This document shows, piece by piece, positions 44,991 to 56,591 of a DNA stretch of 64,000 bases. The notes below the pieces were generated by a model. The model did no database searches and had not been told where the DNA came from. It was given only the letters and a program-made list of their open reading frames with translations. This DNA comes from Brachypterus glaber (taxonomy: Eukaryota; Arthropoda; Insecta; Coleoptera; Kateretidae), in assembly GCA_958510825.1 (NCBI GenBank), contig OY294047.1, positions 37,545,747 to 37,609,746 of the forward strand, in the 5' to 3' direction. How positions within the stretch are numbered: the first letter of the stretch is position 1; every line of letters starts with the position of its first letter. Position numbers and translations under genes: made by a program.

Positions 44991-45418
44991 CACTAAAAAA
45001 ACGTTGGCATTTTTACAAAAAAAATACTAACATTATTGCAGCGATTTTATATTGTTATATTGTAAAATCAAAAGTTAGTTCAATAAAAACGCAATATTAT
45101 TGTAGATTTACTAAATTTTGAGAAAATACTTGAAGATTTTACAAAAAAAATACAAATGTTTTAGCTTTTCACAAAAAAACATTTAAAATTACAAAGACGT
45201 GTTGTAATATTGTAAAAATGCGAAATAATTTCACAAATTATTATGTAATATCACAGAAAAATGTTGTGAAATTACAAAAAAATCATTTTTATGAATTCAC
45301 AAGATTACAACGCAGTTTAGTTAAATTACAAAGTGGATATGTAATATTACTAACAAAATCGGTGGCATTAAATAACCAACGATATTGTTAGTAATTTCAC
45401 AAAACCATTTTTAGAGTG
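44991..45418. mobile_element. M3 MITE, copy 2
   Basis: TA-flanked, same orientation as the copy at 35232, 428 bp. The last ~250 bp are nearly identical to copy 1, while the left part holds additional AT-rich sequence; so copy 1 is an internal deletion or copy 2 an insertion. Confidence 0.8.
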
Positions 45419-45587
45419 TACGACCTAGTGTACAACAAATAAAGAAAAATGAATGGTCACTATATGTTCTCAATTTTAGTTTTTTTTTTCTGCTTTAGTA
45501 AATAACTTTTTTCCGGGAGTTCCCCAAAATCTTTCACCAGAACTTCGCGCCTGATTTGACAGCTAGCAGCTGTTATTTGAGAAGGGG

Positions 45588-45815
45588 CTAACGGGAGGAA
45601 AATACTCTGCCGTCTATGCATGCGCTTGGTTTTGTGCTGGTTTGGTGCTTTTTTTTTAATGGAAGGCGTAGATTTACGTTAACGTTGGTTTACTTTGTTT
45701 TTGTGTTGGTTTGGTGTTTTTTTTTTAATGGGGGCCGTTGGTTTACATTATTATATTGATTTCTGCTAGCCCATGCGCAGATGGCGGAGTATTTTCCTCC
45801 CTTTAGCTCTACGTG
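45588..45815. mobile_element. MITE with GGGAGGAAAATACTC ends
   Basis: Inverted ends GGGAGGAAAATACTCTGCCG (45594) and CGGAGTATTTTCCTCCC; inside, TGGTTTGGTG(C/T)TTTTTTTTT-AATGG is tandemly repeated with ~73-bp spacing. No TSD identified. Confidence 0.6.
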
Positions 45816-47107
45816 TTATTTGTTCTCTGGTCAAACATCTTAGTCCTCTGCTGGAACTAAATATTTTCTACCATGGTATGTACGTAAATTACATAATTTA
45901 AATATACTATTAACTTTTTTTATATTTAACCTAATGCTGTTTACATTCGAACAATATTCATAATGGAAATTCAAACTTCAAACTTGAAATAATGGTATAA
46001 AGTTAATTTTAATATTTACACTGTATCATTAGGAATCATTAGACTTTAAATTAAATTATTTTTTTGTTGTTATACATTTATAATAAACCAAAACAAGCAT
46101 TCAGATAGTCCCCAACCCCTCCGTGGCTACGGCTCTACATTTAATATTTTATTTCAGAAAAGTTTAGATAAAATTAAACAATTTTAAATGTAGAAATGAA
46201 ACAGTTATTTACGTATGATGCAGTTCAGTTCTAAGTTAAGCTCCAGGCGAGACCTAAAAGTCAGCGATATCAGCAAAAATACTTTTCGAGCATGTCACGT
46301 ACAATATTTTATCCATAATCGCCCAATTTGTCCAAAATAGTAATAGTTATTGCATTTATTTTTTCTTGAAAATTTTTATTCTTGCGGATTTTTTTCTTTC
46401 AATTGTATTTATTTTTTTATATTTTTTTTTGTTGTAAAAATCAACAATAGGAGAAAGTCGGTAGCCAGTATTTTTTTCATCGAGGCCCATTGAATTTATA
46501 TATTCTGTGTGAAGAAGCCGCACGAATATTTTTAAAGTAATTTCTTTTGTAAATTCTATTGTTGAATCATGTAAACTACACAAAAATTATACAAAAAACT
46601 TAAGAAACACTATTTATCATAAGTTGAATTCCCCAGATACCAACTAAACCCCTTTCAATAATTTTGACACGCCTTTATTGTAAAATTTATTGCATTTTTA
46701 CCGCAAAGTAAGTTTTTGTCTTTTTCGTACAATTTTCAGCGCTTGTTTTTAGAAGCACCTTTTTTAAATTACAGGTAGCAGTTTCTGCTACAAAGCAGTA
46801 TCAAGGGAATTGAAGGTTAATTGAAGGCAATGACTTATATACAATGTATACTATAGATGTTTATTTATGGTTTTCAGTATTTAAAAAAATACTTGTTATT
46901 AAAACTTCGAAATAAGCAAATATTTTCTTATTTTTCATATTCCAGTCTAAAAATATTGGTTCCTAATCCAGTATTTCAATAAACCTTAGATTGATTTTAT
47001 TCAAAAGTAATATTCAATAATGGCATCACTTGTTAGAATTTATTATAATTTATAATTATATTATATTTATACTGTATAAATTATACAGGTTTATTTAGAA
47101 ATAAGTT
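45816..47107. other. Nothing firm
   Basis: The 75-codon minus-strand frame at 46356-46583 ends in a Lys/Ile-rich run and matches nothing I know. Rest AT-rich. Confidence 0.35.
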
Positions 47108-47866
47108 CGAGAAATTTAAGGGGTGATTCTACGTTAAAAAATATGAAAAAAAGTTCCTATAAAGGTTGGTCCGGAAATGAGCCCTAAGGGAGCTGCGGCC
47201 CTTCGAAAATGGACATATTGAATCGGAAACGAAAAAAGCATCAATAAAATTTTAATGCTGCAGAGCGATTCTTTATTTAAAACTAAGCAAAAAAGTATTC
47301 TTCACCAAAACACCTAAATTTTTATATAAAAAGAGATATAGCCTTTTAAAAAGTAACATTTTTAGTGGCACAAAATGTTACTTCCTCTTAATTGCATTTT
47401 TTTTTGAAAACGGTTGTTCCTACAGTGTTACACTATATTGCATTTTTTATGTATTTTTACTCAAGGAATCTATATTTATTACAAAAAATAAAAAAAATAT
47501 ATACATAAAAAAGTTTGGGGCAAAAATGTTGAAAAAAATAAATTAAACATAAACTATTCTTCGTGCCTGAAATATACTGCAGTGACTCATTTACAAAAAT
47601 GTGCTAAAAAGCGAGGATCATACCTATTCGGGTGTGGTTCGCGTAACTCCGTCTTAGGGGAATCCCTTATACGAGAGCAGCATAATACGTTTTAGGCATT
47701 AGTCACTGCGTTCTACTTCACACACGTAGAATAATTGTCCTTAATAATACTAGTATTAATGCAAAACCTCGTCTCTCTAGCTCTAGAGTTATTAATTAAA
47801 AACCTTGATTTTGGTACAAATTTAATTACCCCCTCGTCTACGCTCTTGGAATCACCTCTTAAATTT
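47108..47866. repeat. Repeat family Y, copy 2
   Basis: Starts AAATTTAAGGGGTGATTCTA, ends GGAATCACCTCTTAAATTT, ~760 bp. Includes AAAGGTTGGTCCGGAAATGA and GAAAACGGTTGTTCCTACAG; (T)n-rich. No transposase. Confidence 0.65.
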
Positions 47867-48313
47867 TGGCATGCCAGTTACTGGCATGTAATTTATTTGT
47901 CTACATGAAATATAAAATTAAAATATCAAAAACCTAAATCGTTCCAGATTTAAAATCACAATTTGTTATACATCTGCAGAAGCATTTTTAACGTGGCGCA
48001 TCTATGAATACATAATGGACTTATTCAGAGCTACTGGTTGTAAATACTTTGGTAAATAGACGTGGTAAATCCCTTGAAATCACGAAGATCATTAGCCAAG
48101 TATCCAGTATGAAACATTTTGACCGGTCATTATTTATGTCCGGCTTTGGACGTCGCATCGTCAATAGATGTTCTCGGTAGATTTTAGAATTTTTGACCTT
48201 AACCCAATAACCCAACTTCAGTATGACCACTATTGAATAGCAATATGAATTTTTATTTTGAATAAGATGTAAATTGTATGAAAGTTTGACTTCAAATTTT
48301 GGATTCTTTGTTA

Positions 48314-48972
48314 CACTAAGATAAATTTTTACATCCACGTGCATGGGTAATTTACTTGCAGCTGCTGCTGATGTGAATTTACACTCGAAGCGGTGTGTAT
48401 TATATTTTTACGTCCAGTGTGTAAAGTTTACACCAATGCGTAAATAGTCTTAACAACTCAAAATTTGCAGGCCACTGTTACCGCCTAAATAACTAAATTA
48501 TTATAAAATGTATGTTTTAAGGTGTTAATCACACTTTTTAAATATTTACTTTTTATCAACACTTACAAATTATTTCTTTGAAAAATCTAGCACACACAAA
48601 ATTATGCGTACGCTCTTACAAAAGTAAACAATTATAATGGTCAACAGCCACCAGACTCGATGAAGCAGGAATTCTGGCTTCTCGAGTCACGTGACTAGCA
48701 TAACGCCCGCGATTTGCTGGCTTGTACATCAGAAGTGTGATTTTTGCACTTCGGGTGTATTGTTGCTAAAGGTATGTTTATAAAAATACACTTCCTTGAG
48801 CACCGAGTGTATTGTTGCAGAAGGTATGGATGTAAAAATACACACTCTAGGTCAAAATCACCTGACCTGTGTAGTGTCACATCAATGTTGATGTACATTT
48901 ATATAAAGGTGTAAAATTTACACATTTATAAAGTGTATTTTTTACACCTTTTTAATGTAATTTCTTTCAGTG
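48314..48972. mobile_element. M1 MITE, copy 2 (inverted)
   Basis: Reverse-oriented relative of the element at 19114, TA-flanked, 659 bp. The shorter length reflects loss of about 200 bp from the AT-rich interior; the CTCGAGTCACGTGAC core (48680-48695) is retained. One copy is in the Dfd intron, this one upstream. Confidence 0.8.
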
Positions 48973-49320
48973 TATAACCAGTTTAAGAATACCATCAAAG
49001 TTTAATCTTAAAAATAAAGTAAAATCCATAAAGGCCTTTTAGAAGTGAAAATGTGACTCACTGCGTGCAAGAAAGAAAGAGAAAGTATTCTGAGGAAGAA
49101 AGATAGGCGGTACCGAGTGGTTTGGGAGATGTGTCCATATTTAAAAACTCACGTCTCTTCCTATGTTTGACAAGCTGTAATGTGGGTGTTCTGTGATGTA
49201 TTTTAAATTAATATTCGTGCACACAGAAACTACATATCACATGTAATTACATGTGCATGTACATGCTTATCGTTGGGTATACTTATGCACATAAAAATTT
49301 TATAAATAAATTGCACTTGT

Positions 49321-49381
49321 CTACTACAGAATTTTCACAATCAATTTGCTTTTCTCATTGATTGTGAAAATTCTGTAGTAG
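49321..49381. repeat. Perfect 25-bp inverted repeat
   Basis: CTACTACAGAATTTTCACAA TCAAT (49321-49345) is the exact inverse of 49357-49381, with an 11-nt spacer. Right arm continues into the repeat shared with 26286. Confidence 0.85.
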
Positions 49382-49440
49382 AGCAGTGAAATCTCTTTAT
49401 AGATTTAAATAGTTTGCCGTCTATAAGGCAATAAACTTTA

Positions 49441-49744
49441 TTTATCCAATACATACAGATAATAAGACAATTACCAGCTTTATTTTAAATAGATAAACTC
49501 AATAATAACCCCCGAGTGGCTTTTACTTTATTGAGTGGATAATTATTTATTATACCCACTCAACTGTCACTTGTCAAATTATTTTCTTGTAAATGTCATT
49601 AAAATTTTTAATAAAAATATGAATTCCTAAGCTATTTATTGGATAAAACCTTGTATGGCACTCATAGGTAAACCCATAGGGTTTAGGTTAATTTTCTCAT
49701 GGACAATATCTTACTTTACCCACTAGTACAATAAATAACTATTT
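49441..49744 (-). repeat. Repeat family A, copy 2
   Basis: Inverse of the copy at 2832, highly similar over the whole length (for example CCACTCAACTGTCACTTGTC), but the core hairpin is lost: one arm is replaced by TAGGGTTTAGG. Confidence 0.75.
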
Positions 49745-50049
49745 TATTCATAAAAATTTTAGCCCAAAATGCCTACTTTTAATATTTTGGTAAAACATTT
49801 ATTAAAATCAGCTGATTGTCTCCATTTTTATTAATCATCCTTCCTCAAAAAACTATTATAGTGACAACAATTGTATTATTAAATAATATGAATGTACAAT
49901 AATTGTACAATTTTATTAGTATATTTAAAATAACGTTATAATGTTTTAGAATAATCGTAAAAATGCTATTATATACCTCAAACTTGTTACAACAACTTTT
50001 GGTTGGACTATTTTTAGATTTTTCTATCAGTATGGTTAACTATGGTATA

Positions 50050-50863
50050 CACGGTAAAAATAAATTACATTAAATTACATAGTCCGTAAATGGTAATATG
50101 TTGCCATAGACCGGAATGGTAAAAATTACATAGTCCATAATGGTAATATTTTGCATAGACTGGAACGGTAAAAATTACATAGTCCAGAATGGTAATATTT
50201 TGCATAGACCGGAACGCTAAAAATTACATAGTCCAGAATGGTTTGGACTTGAAATTTGAAAAAAAATATTTACTACTTAGATAATTTTTGTTCCAAATTA
50301 CAAGTCTCTGTGTCAAAGCTTTTTTGAAATATCGTAGTGCAAAGTTCATTTGGTTTAATAAACCAAACGATTTGCACCCTTAATACGAGTATAAACTGCT
50401 TACATCTTTCTTTAAAGATCTATTGGTTGATAAAGATCGTAATTTATAATGAACGTAAACTTTAGGCCACAAATAAAGCATTTAAATATCGTACATAAAT
50501 AATATTTACCTTTTTTACACTTTTAACACTTTAACCTAGCAGCATGCGTTGCTATCTCTCTAACAATAACAATATTAAACGGTCCGTCTCATAATGCGAC
50601 TCCTTCTTGGTTATTGTCCAAAGCGCACGCGCCTCTTAAAATAACGCAGCCCGACATTGTAAAATCATGTAAAAATATGTAAATCAATGTAAATATATAT
50701 TTTTACATTATTTTACATTCTTTTATTTTACATTCTTTTACATTCTTTTACATTATTTTACATAAATTCATGAATTATGCATAGTCCAGAATAGTAAATT
50801 TACTATTCCGTACTATGTAAATTCATGTATTTTTACATTATTTTACATGCAGTTTTTACAGTG
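50050..50863. mobile_element. M5 MITE with 49-bp and 10-bp internal repeats, copy 1
   Basis: Starts CACGGTAAAAATAAATTACA and ends TTTTTACAGTG, between TA dinucleotides. The left part carries ~3-4 copies of a 49-bp unit (TTACATAGTCCAGAATGGTA...GCATAGACCGGAA). The right part has TTTTACATTC-type 10-bp repeats and a TTCATGAATTATGCATAG block. No coding potential. Confidence 0.8.
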
Positions 50864-51149
50864 TAGTTAAATTAAACATTATATTGTTAAACAAGCATAC
50901 GGTATTGTTGAACTCAATCAAGTGTTTCATTAACCATATGGTTAAATTAACGACATGTAAAAAACATTATAGATGATCAAACATACGTTTTTTGTGTGTA
51001 AAATTGTATAGATTTATATTGATTTACACCTATTACCATTTACGGACATTTTACAAAAAATTACATGTCGGTTCATGGTACCTATCCAACATTTTCTTCT
51101 ATAAAAAAATTTAACCAATAACCAGGGATGAGCGAAACGGGGATCCTCA

Positions 51150-51770
51150 TCAGTTTTTTTTCCCAAACTTTTTTCTTTGTAGCTTTTTTGTAATTTAATT
51201 TTTGGTATATGATTCCTCAGGTCAAATACATAAAAAAGGTATTCTTGTTGTTACGCTGTAGGACTAACCGTTTTCGAGAAAAAATAATTTGAAGGTAAAA
51301 TTTCACGGCACGAGGACAAAAATTAAATACTAAATTGTTGAAAACCGAAATTTCAATGATGCAGGGTAAATGCAAATCATAAACTAAGAAAAAACTTATA
51401 TACAGGTACTTCCAAAAATCAATCTTAAGGTTCTCGTAAAAATTCACCATATTTAAAGGGCCATAGTAGCTTTAAAGGCGATTTTTCGACATACATGTAT
51501 ACAAAGTTTTTTTCTTAGTTTTTGATAAAGAATAACCCATACGAAGATGGGCCTGTAAAGATTAGTTCACGTGCAAAACCTCGTTGCTATATCTTAAAGG
51601 GTTCCCGAGGTATTAAATAAAAACCGATTATTTTAGCCACTTTTAAAGGGGCGTAGCTCCCTTATGACGCATTTTAAGACATATGTTTATACGAACTTTT
51701 TGTCGAATTTTCTGATATAGAATCACACCTAAAAAATTTCGGACCCTATTTCAAATACACCGCGTACAGT
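51150..51770. repeat. Repeat family Y, copy 3 (diverged)
   Basis: GGACTAACCGTTTTCGAGAA, ATGATGCAGGGTAAATGC, AAAGGGGCGTAGCTCCCTTA and ATATAGAATCACACCT correspond to parts of copies 2 and 4. Ends unclear. Confidence 0.45.
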
Positions 51771-52234
51771 GGTTGGAGCATATATAACTATAATATAGCT
51801 ATAATAGTTATAATTAACTATTATTATTATTGTTGTATTCTATAACTTAATTATGCTATTGATTACTATAGTGTTGTATCAGTGTAATTAGGTTATAATT
51901 AAATGTACAATAAAAACCTTCCTAGCCATACACCTCAACTATTAAAATTTAATGACCATTCCAAAAATAATTTATTATTTTGACAAAGCTATTAAAAATC
52001 AATATACATGCACGCGTTAATAAAATAAAGGGTAGGCAAACCATTAAAATCCATTTTGCCTTTTACCAAATATAAAGCAATTATTGCTAATGTTGGTTAA
52101 AGTTATTTTTTTTATTGTCCCTAGCGGAAGCTTTGAATAAAGTGAAAAAACTTGTCAAATAATATAAAACGCGAACATGAAATTAAATCACGCCTAAGTA
52201 ATATTTATAATAAATAAAATAAAAATATATATCA
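51771..52234. other. Nothing firm
   Basis: Begins with GTGGTTGGAGCATATATAAC, similar to the MITE end at 11740. AT-rich after that. Confidence 0.35.
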
Positions 52235-52571
52235 TTTATCCAATACATACAGATAATGAGACAGTTACCAGCTTTATTTTAAATAGATGAACTCAATAAT
52301 AACCCCCGCGTGGCTTTTACTTTATTGAGTGGATAATTATTTATTTTACCCACTCAACTGTCACTTGTCAAATTATTTTCTTGTAAATGTCATTAAAATT
52401 TTTAATAAAAATATGAATTTCTAAGCTATTTTATGGATAAAACCTTGTATGGAACTCATGGGTTAATCGATATTGCCCTCTCGAAAATTAACGTGCTTGG
52501 CTGACGCCTCGCAGGTTAATTTTCTCATGGGCAATATCTTACTTTACCCACTAGTACCATAAATAACTATT
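52235..52571 (-). repeat. Repeat family A, copy 3
   Basis: Inverse of copy 1 with intact core hairpin (GTGCTTGGCTGACGCCTCGC between AAATTAAC and GTTAATTTT, 52486-52525). The most similar pair of the three is copies 1 and 3. Confidence 0.75.
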
Positions 52572-53040
52572 ATATTTCCCTGACACATTGGATCTGGACT
52601 AAACTAGTTAACTTGGTTTAGTTAACTAACTTGGTTTAAACTTTAATTGCTTGATTTTATATTTCATATTTCATTAAAATTTCTTTTATCTTTTGTTTTT
52701 ACAATATCACCTGATCCCGTACCTACCCTCATATCCTTAATACGTCCTGTTTGCTGGACATATTTTTCAAAGAAACTTAATTTTAAAGAGAAGTTTTTAT
52801 ATTAAAGAGTACACAGAAAATGTTCTAATATGAAGTAGTTGTAATACTTGTTCCAAGTATAAAAATTCTTGATATAAACAAATTTAACTAATTTAATAAA
52901 AAATCTTGCGTTTCTTTCAATTTTTGTTCCAGCCTCAAACTTTTAAAATCATGTGCAGTAAAACTGATAAATTGTTAAATATTATAAAACTAGTTTCTTA
53001 AGAACCGTTTTTATCGGAGGGTTTAGAAAACGAGACAGTA

Positions 53041-53908
53041 CACGGTAAACATAAATTACATTGTTCGTAAATGGTAATATGTTACTACAGACCAGTATAC
53101 TGTATCTACAGGGTAAAAATAAATTACATTATTGTAATATGTTGCCATAGACCGGAATGGTAAAAATTACATAGTCCGTAATGGTAATGTTTTGCATAGA
53201 CCGGAACAGTAAAAATTACATAGTCCATAATGGTAATATTTTGCATAGACCGGAACGTTAAAAATTACAAGAAGTCCAGAATGGTAATATTTTACATAGA
53301 CTTGAAATTTGACAAAAAATATTTACTACTTAGAAAATGTTTGTTCCAAATTACAAGTCTCTGTGTCAAGGCCTTTTTGAAATATAGTAGCGTAAAGTTC
53401 ATTTGGTTTAATAAACCAAATGATTTGTACCCTTAATAAACTGCTTACATCTTTCTTTAAAGATCTGTTGGTTGATAAAGATCGTAATTTATCATGAATG
53501 TACATTTTAGGCCACAAATAAAGCATTTAAATATCGTACATAAATAATGTTTACCTTTTTTTACACTTTTAACACTTTAACCTAGCAGCATGCGTCGTCT
53601 AACAATAACAATATTAAACGATGATGCGACGCCTTCTTGGTTATTGTCCAAAGCGCACGCTCGTCCTAAAATAACATAGCCCGACATTGTAAAATTATGT
53701 AAAAATATGTAAATCAATGTAAATATATTTTTTTATATTATTTTACATTCTTTTACATTCTTTTACATTCTTTTACATTCTTTTACATTCTTTTACATTC
53801 TTTTACATAAATTCATGAATTATGCATAGTCCAGAATAGTAAATTTACTATTCCGTCTTATGCAAATTCATGTATTTTTACATTATTTTACATTCAGTTT
53901 TTACAGTG
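53041..53908. mobile_element. M5 MITE, copy 2
   Basis: Same orientation, same ends and TA flanks (53039-53040, 53909-53910) as the copy at 50050, 868 bp. The 10-bp TTTTACATTC unit is repeated about seven times near 53740-53810, more than in copy 1, indicating repeat-number drift between copies. Confidence 0.8.
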
Positions 53909-53910
53909 TA

Positions 53911-54671
53911 CTTCTAATTTTCTAGTACAATAAAAAGTCTTGAAACGAAATTAGATTAAATATTTTTAGTTTTAAGGATTTCTTTTGCTGTGTGTATAAC
54001 TAACTTGATAACATACCAGGAACTTTCCTGTTATAAACTGTACCAGTTTAAACCAGTCTTAATTATAGGGTTTAATCACAAAACTTCTAATTATTTGGGT
54101 TAAATGTTTTAAAGTAAGACTCTTGGAGGTAAATATGTATAACTTCAGTTTAGCTCATTCTGAAAGGTATTTAGGTTGATTAATGGCTTTATTTGAAAGC
54201 GCAAAAAAACTATTTTTAATATGGTTTATATTTTTGGAGAATAATAAAGTTTTCTGTAGAAAACAAATAAACTAAAGCGAAATCAAGCTAACGTCGAGCC
54301 AACAAGACCTTTGAAAAATATTCACATATCACAAGTGTTCAAAAACAGTCACAAATCCTAAGAATCCACCATCATTTATCAAGCAACCGTCGTGTGGACT
54401 CCGGCTACTCCCACCATATTGAATATCGAGCAAAACTCTGACATTTACAGATGAATAATAATTGTGTCCTTTTACTTTTTGACAAAGAACCAATACGGCT
54501 TTTTGCAAGTAGTAGGCGAGATGTCAATCAGTGGCCCTTTTACTGGTTTTATAGAAATATTTTTGCCACCTTCTTGCCTTTTAAAGTTAAATTTAAAAAA
54601 ACCATACCAAATCATTTTAAGTTGTTAATACACTCTAAACAAAAATTTTCTATACGCAAATTATTAGTTAT
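53911..54671. other. Nothing identified
   Basis: AT-rich; a GC-richer patch CCGTCGTGTGGACTCCGGCT at 54387. The frame at 54451-54762 runs into the family C end and is not convincing. Confidence 0.35.
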
Positions 54672-55452
54672 TTTTATTCGGTTGATTCTAAAAGCGATAC
54701 TTTTGTTCATGTTTTACGGGCGAAAAGTTGAACTTTGTGGTCAAAAAGTTTTTTTGACCTAAACAAAATTAGGCAAACCTACGCACATAAATATCAAACT
54801 AGGGTGATATGAAAATATAAAAAAAGTGTGATATAAGGTGAAAACTGTAGCAAAATTAGCAAAAATATATATATTTTACCATGAAATATTGAATAATTTA
54901 ATTCAATTTAAAGTTTTGCGTTAAAACTACATTAAGTTTATTAGTTTTTCTTAATATTTGACCAGTTTTTTATCAATTTAGTTCAAAAAATTAAAACTGC
55001 TCCATCTATTGTTAAATATTTAAACCTGATATCTGTCACAACTATCTGACATAACCTTCAATTTTTGCATTGTAATTTGTAAATATGTGCTAAAATTAAA
55101 TAAAAATCTTTTTTATGTACTGATTTCATAAAATTATTAAATAACATTATTTGTTTTATTTAAAAATGTGTGTTATGTTGCATTTACAATGTCGAGTCAC
55201 AAAAAACATAGTCTTTAACCTTGTCGGCAGTGTTTCATATTTGCAGTCGAAGAAAAAGTATAGTCTTCAACACGTATGGAGTAGTCATTCCGTGCTCGCG
55301 GAACCGTCATACTCGCCTGCCGGCTCGAGAAACTGTCCGTTCGCGCGGAATATTGCCTATTCCATACTAGTTATAGAATATACTACAAAGTTCAGCTTTT
55401 TGCCCGCAAAACATGAACAAAAAGTGTTGCTTTAGAATGAATCGAATAAAAA
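54672..55452. mobile_element. Repeat family C, copy 2
   Basis: About 65-bp inverted ends: TTTATTCGGTTGATTCTAAA through GTTTTACGGGCGAAAAG at left, and the inverse CTTTTTGCCCGCAAAAC...ATCGAATAAA at right; 780 bp. The right interior has a GC-richer patch (55290-55350). No transposase frame. Confidence 0.65.
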
Positions 55453-55543
55453 AGTAATTAGGCCAGATATTGTTCAGTAACGTTTTATCGAAAAAATTGA
55501 TTACTTAAATGGTATTTCTAAGATATTCTATACGGATAATATC

Positions 55544-56591
55544 TAGTATATTAAAGTACTAGTTTCATAACATACGTTTTTAGCGCACGAGTACAAGTTT
55601 CGAAAACGAGCCGCTTGCTGCGAGTTTTCTAAAGTACTAGTGCGCTAAAAACGTGTTATGAAACGAGTGCTTTATACAATTTTTTCTATTTTGCTCTAAA
55701 ATTTAAAAATCTTACATTTAAATTGATGACTGATTTAGGGATTTTTGTTTTAGATTGGCATTACAGTTTACACCATGTTTAAAATTCTAAGAACAAATGA
55801 TATTTTGATATATTTTATAGTCATCTCTTCTCTTTTTTACTGAAGTTAACCAAGCCACAATTTTAATATGGTAAAAATAACCTAAATACAAAATTTTGTA
55901 GAAAATTCAACTTTAAAGCGACATTGACATTTGCACGGAAAACGTCAAGCGGTAGGCCAGGTCTGTTGCCAACCCAAAAGAACAAAAATTACGGACCTCT
56001 TATGGGCCTGTAACAACACGCAAAATGCGTGTGATTATGAGCTTATAAGAGTCGCAAAATAGAAAATAGTATATTAAAGTACTAGTTTCATAACATACGT
56101 TTCTAGCCCACGAGTACAAGTTTAGAAAACGATCCGCTCGCGGCGAGTTTACTAAAGTACTAGTGCGCTAAAAACGTGTTATGAAAGGAGTTATACAATT
56201 TTTTCTATTTTGCTCTAAAATTAAAAAAAAAAACTTACATTTAAGTTGATGACTGATTTAGGGATTTTTGTTTTGAGTTGGCATTACAGTTTTCGCCATG
56301 TTTAAAATTCTAAGAACAAATGATATTTTGATATATTTTATAGTCAGCTCTTCTATTTTTCACTGCAAGTGACCAAGCTACAATTTTAACACGGTAAAAA
56401 ATAACCTAAACACAAAATTTTATAGAAAATTAAACTTTAAAGTGACGTTGACATTTGCACGGAAAACTTCAAACAATAGGCTTTTATCTATTGCCAACCC
56501 AAAAGAAAAAAAAGTAGAGACCTCTTATGGGCCAATAAGTACATGCAAAATGCGTGTGATTATGAGCTTATAAGATTCGCAAAATAGAAAA
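55544..56591 (+). repeat. Tandem duplication of a 523-bp unit
   Basis: Units 55544-56066 and 56067-56591 are similar throughout. Each starts with a ~120-bp foldback (TTTCATAACATACGTTTTTA / AACGTGTTATGAAA around GAAAACGA.CCGC), then AT-rich sequence, and ends CTTATAAGA.TCGCAAAATA. TTTTTTCTATTTTGC and GCAAAATAGAAAA are inverted ends within each unit. Confidence 0.85.

Noticed and set aside
48021..48344. 107-codon minus-strand frame
   Set aside because: It starts inside the M1 element end and runs into unique AT-rich sequence; no motif.
53104..53115. ATCTACAGGGTA, the inverse of the first 12 bases of miR-10
   Set aside because: It lies in the M5 MITE; the sister copy has CACGGTAAAAAT here, the match stops after 12 bases, and no hairpin surrounds it.
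55151..55435. 94-codon plus-strand frame
   Set aside because: It spans the interior and right inverted end of a family C element; no domain.
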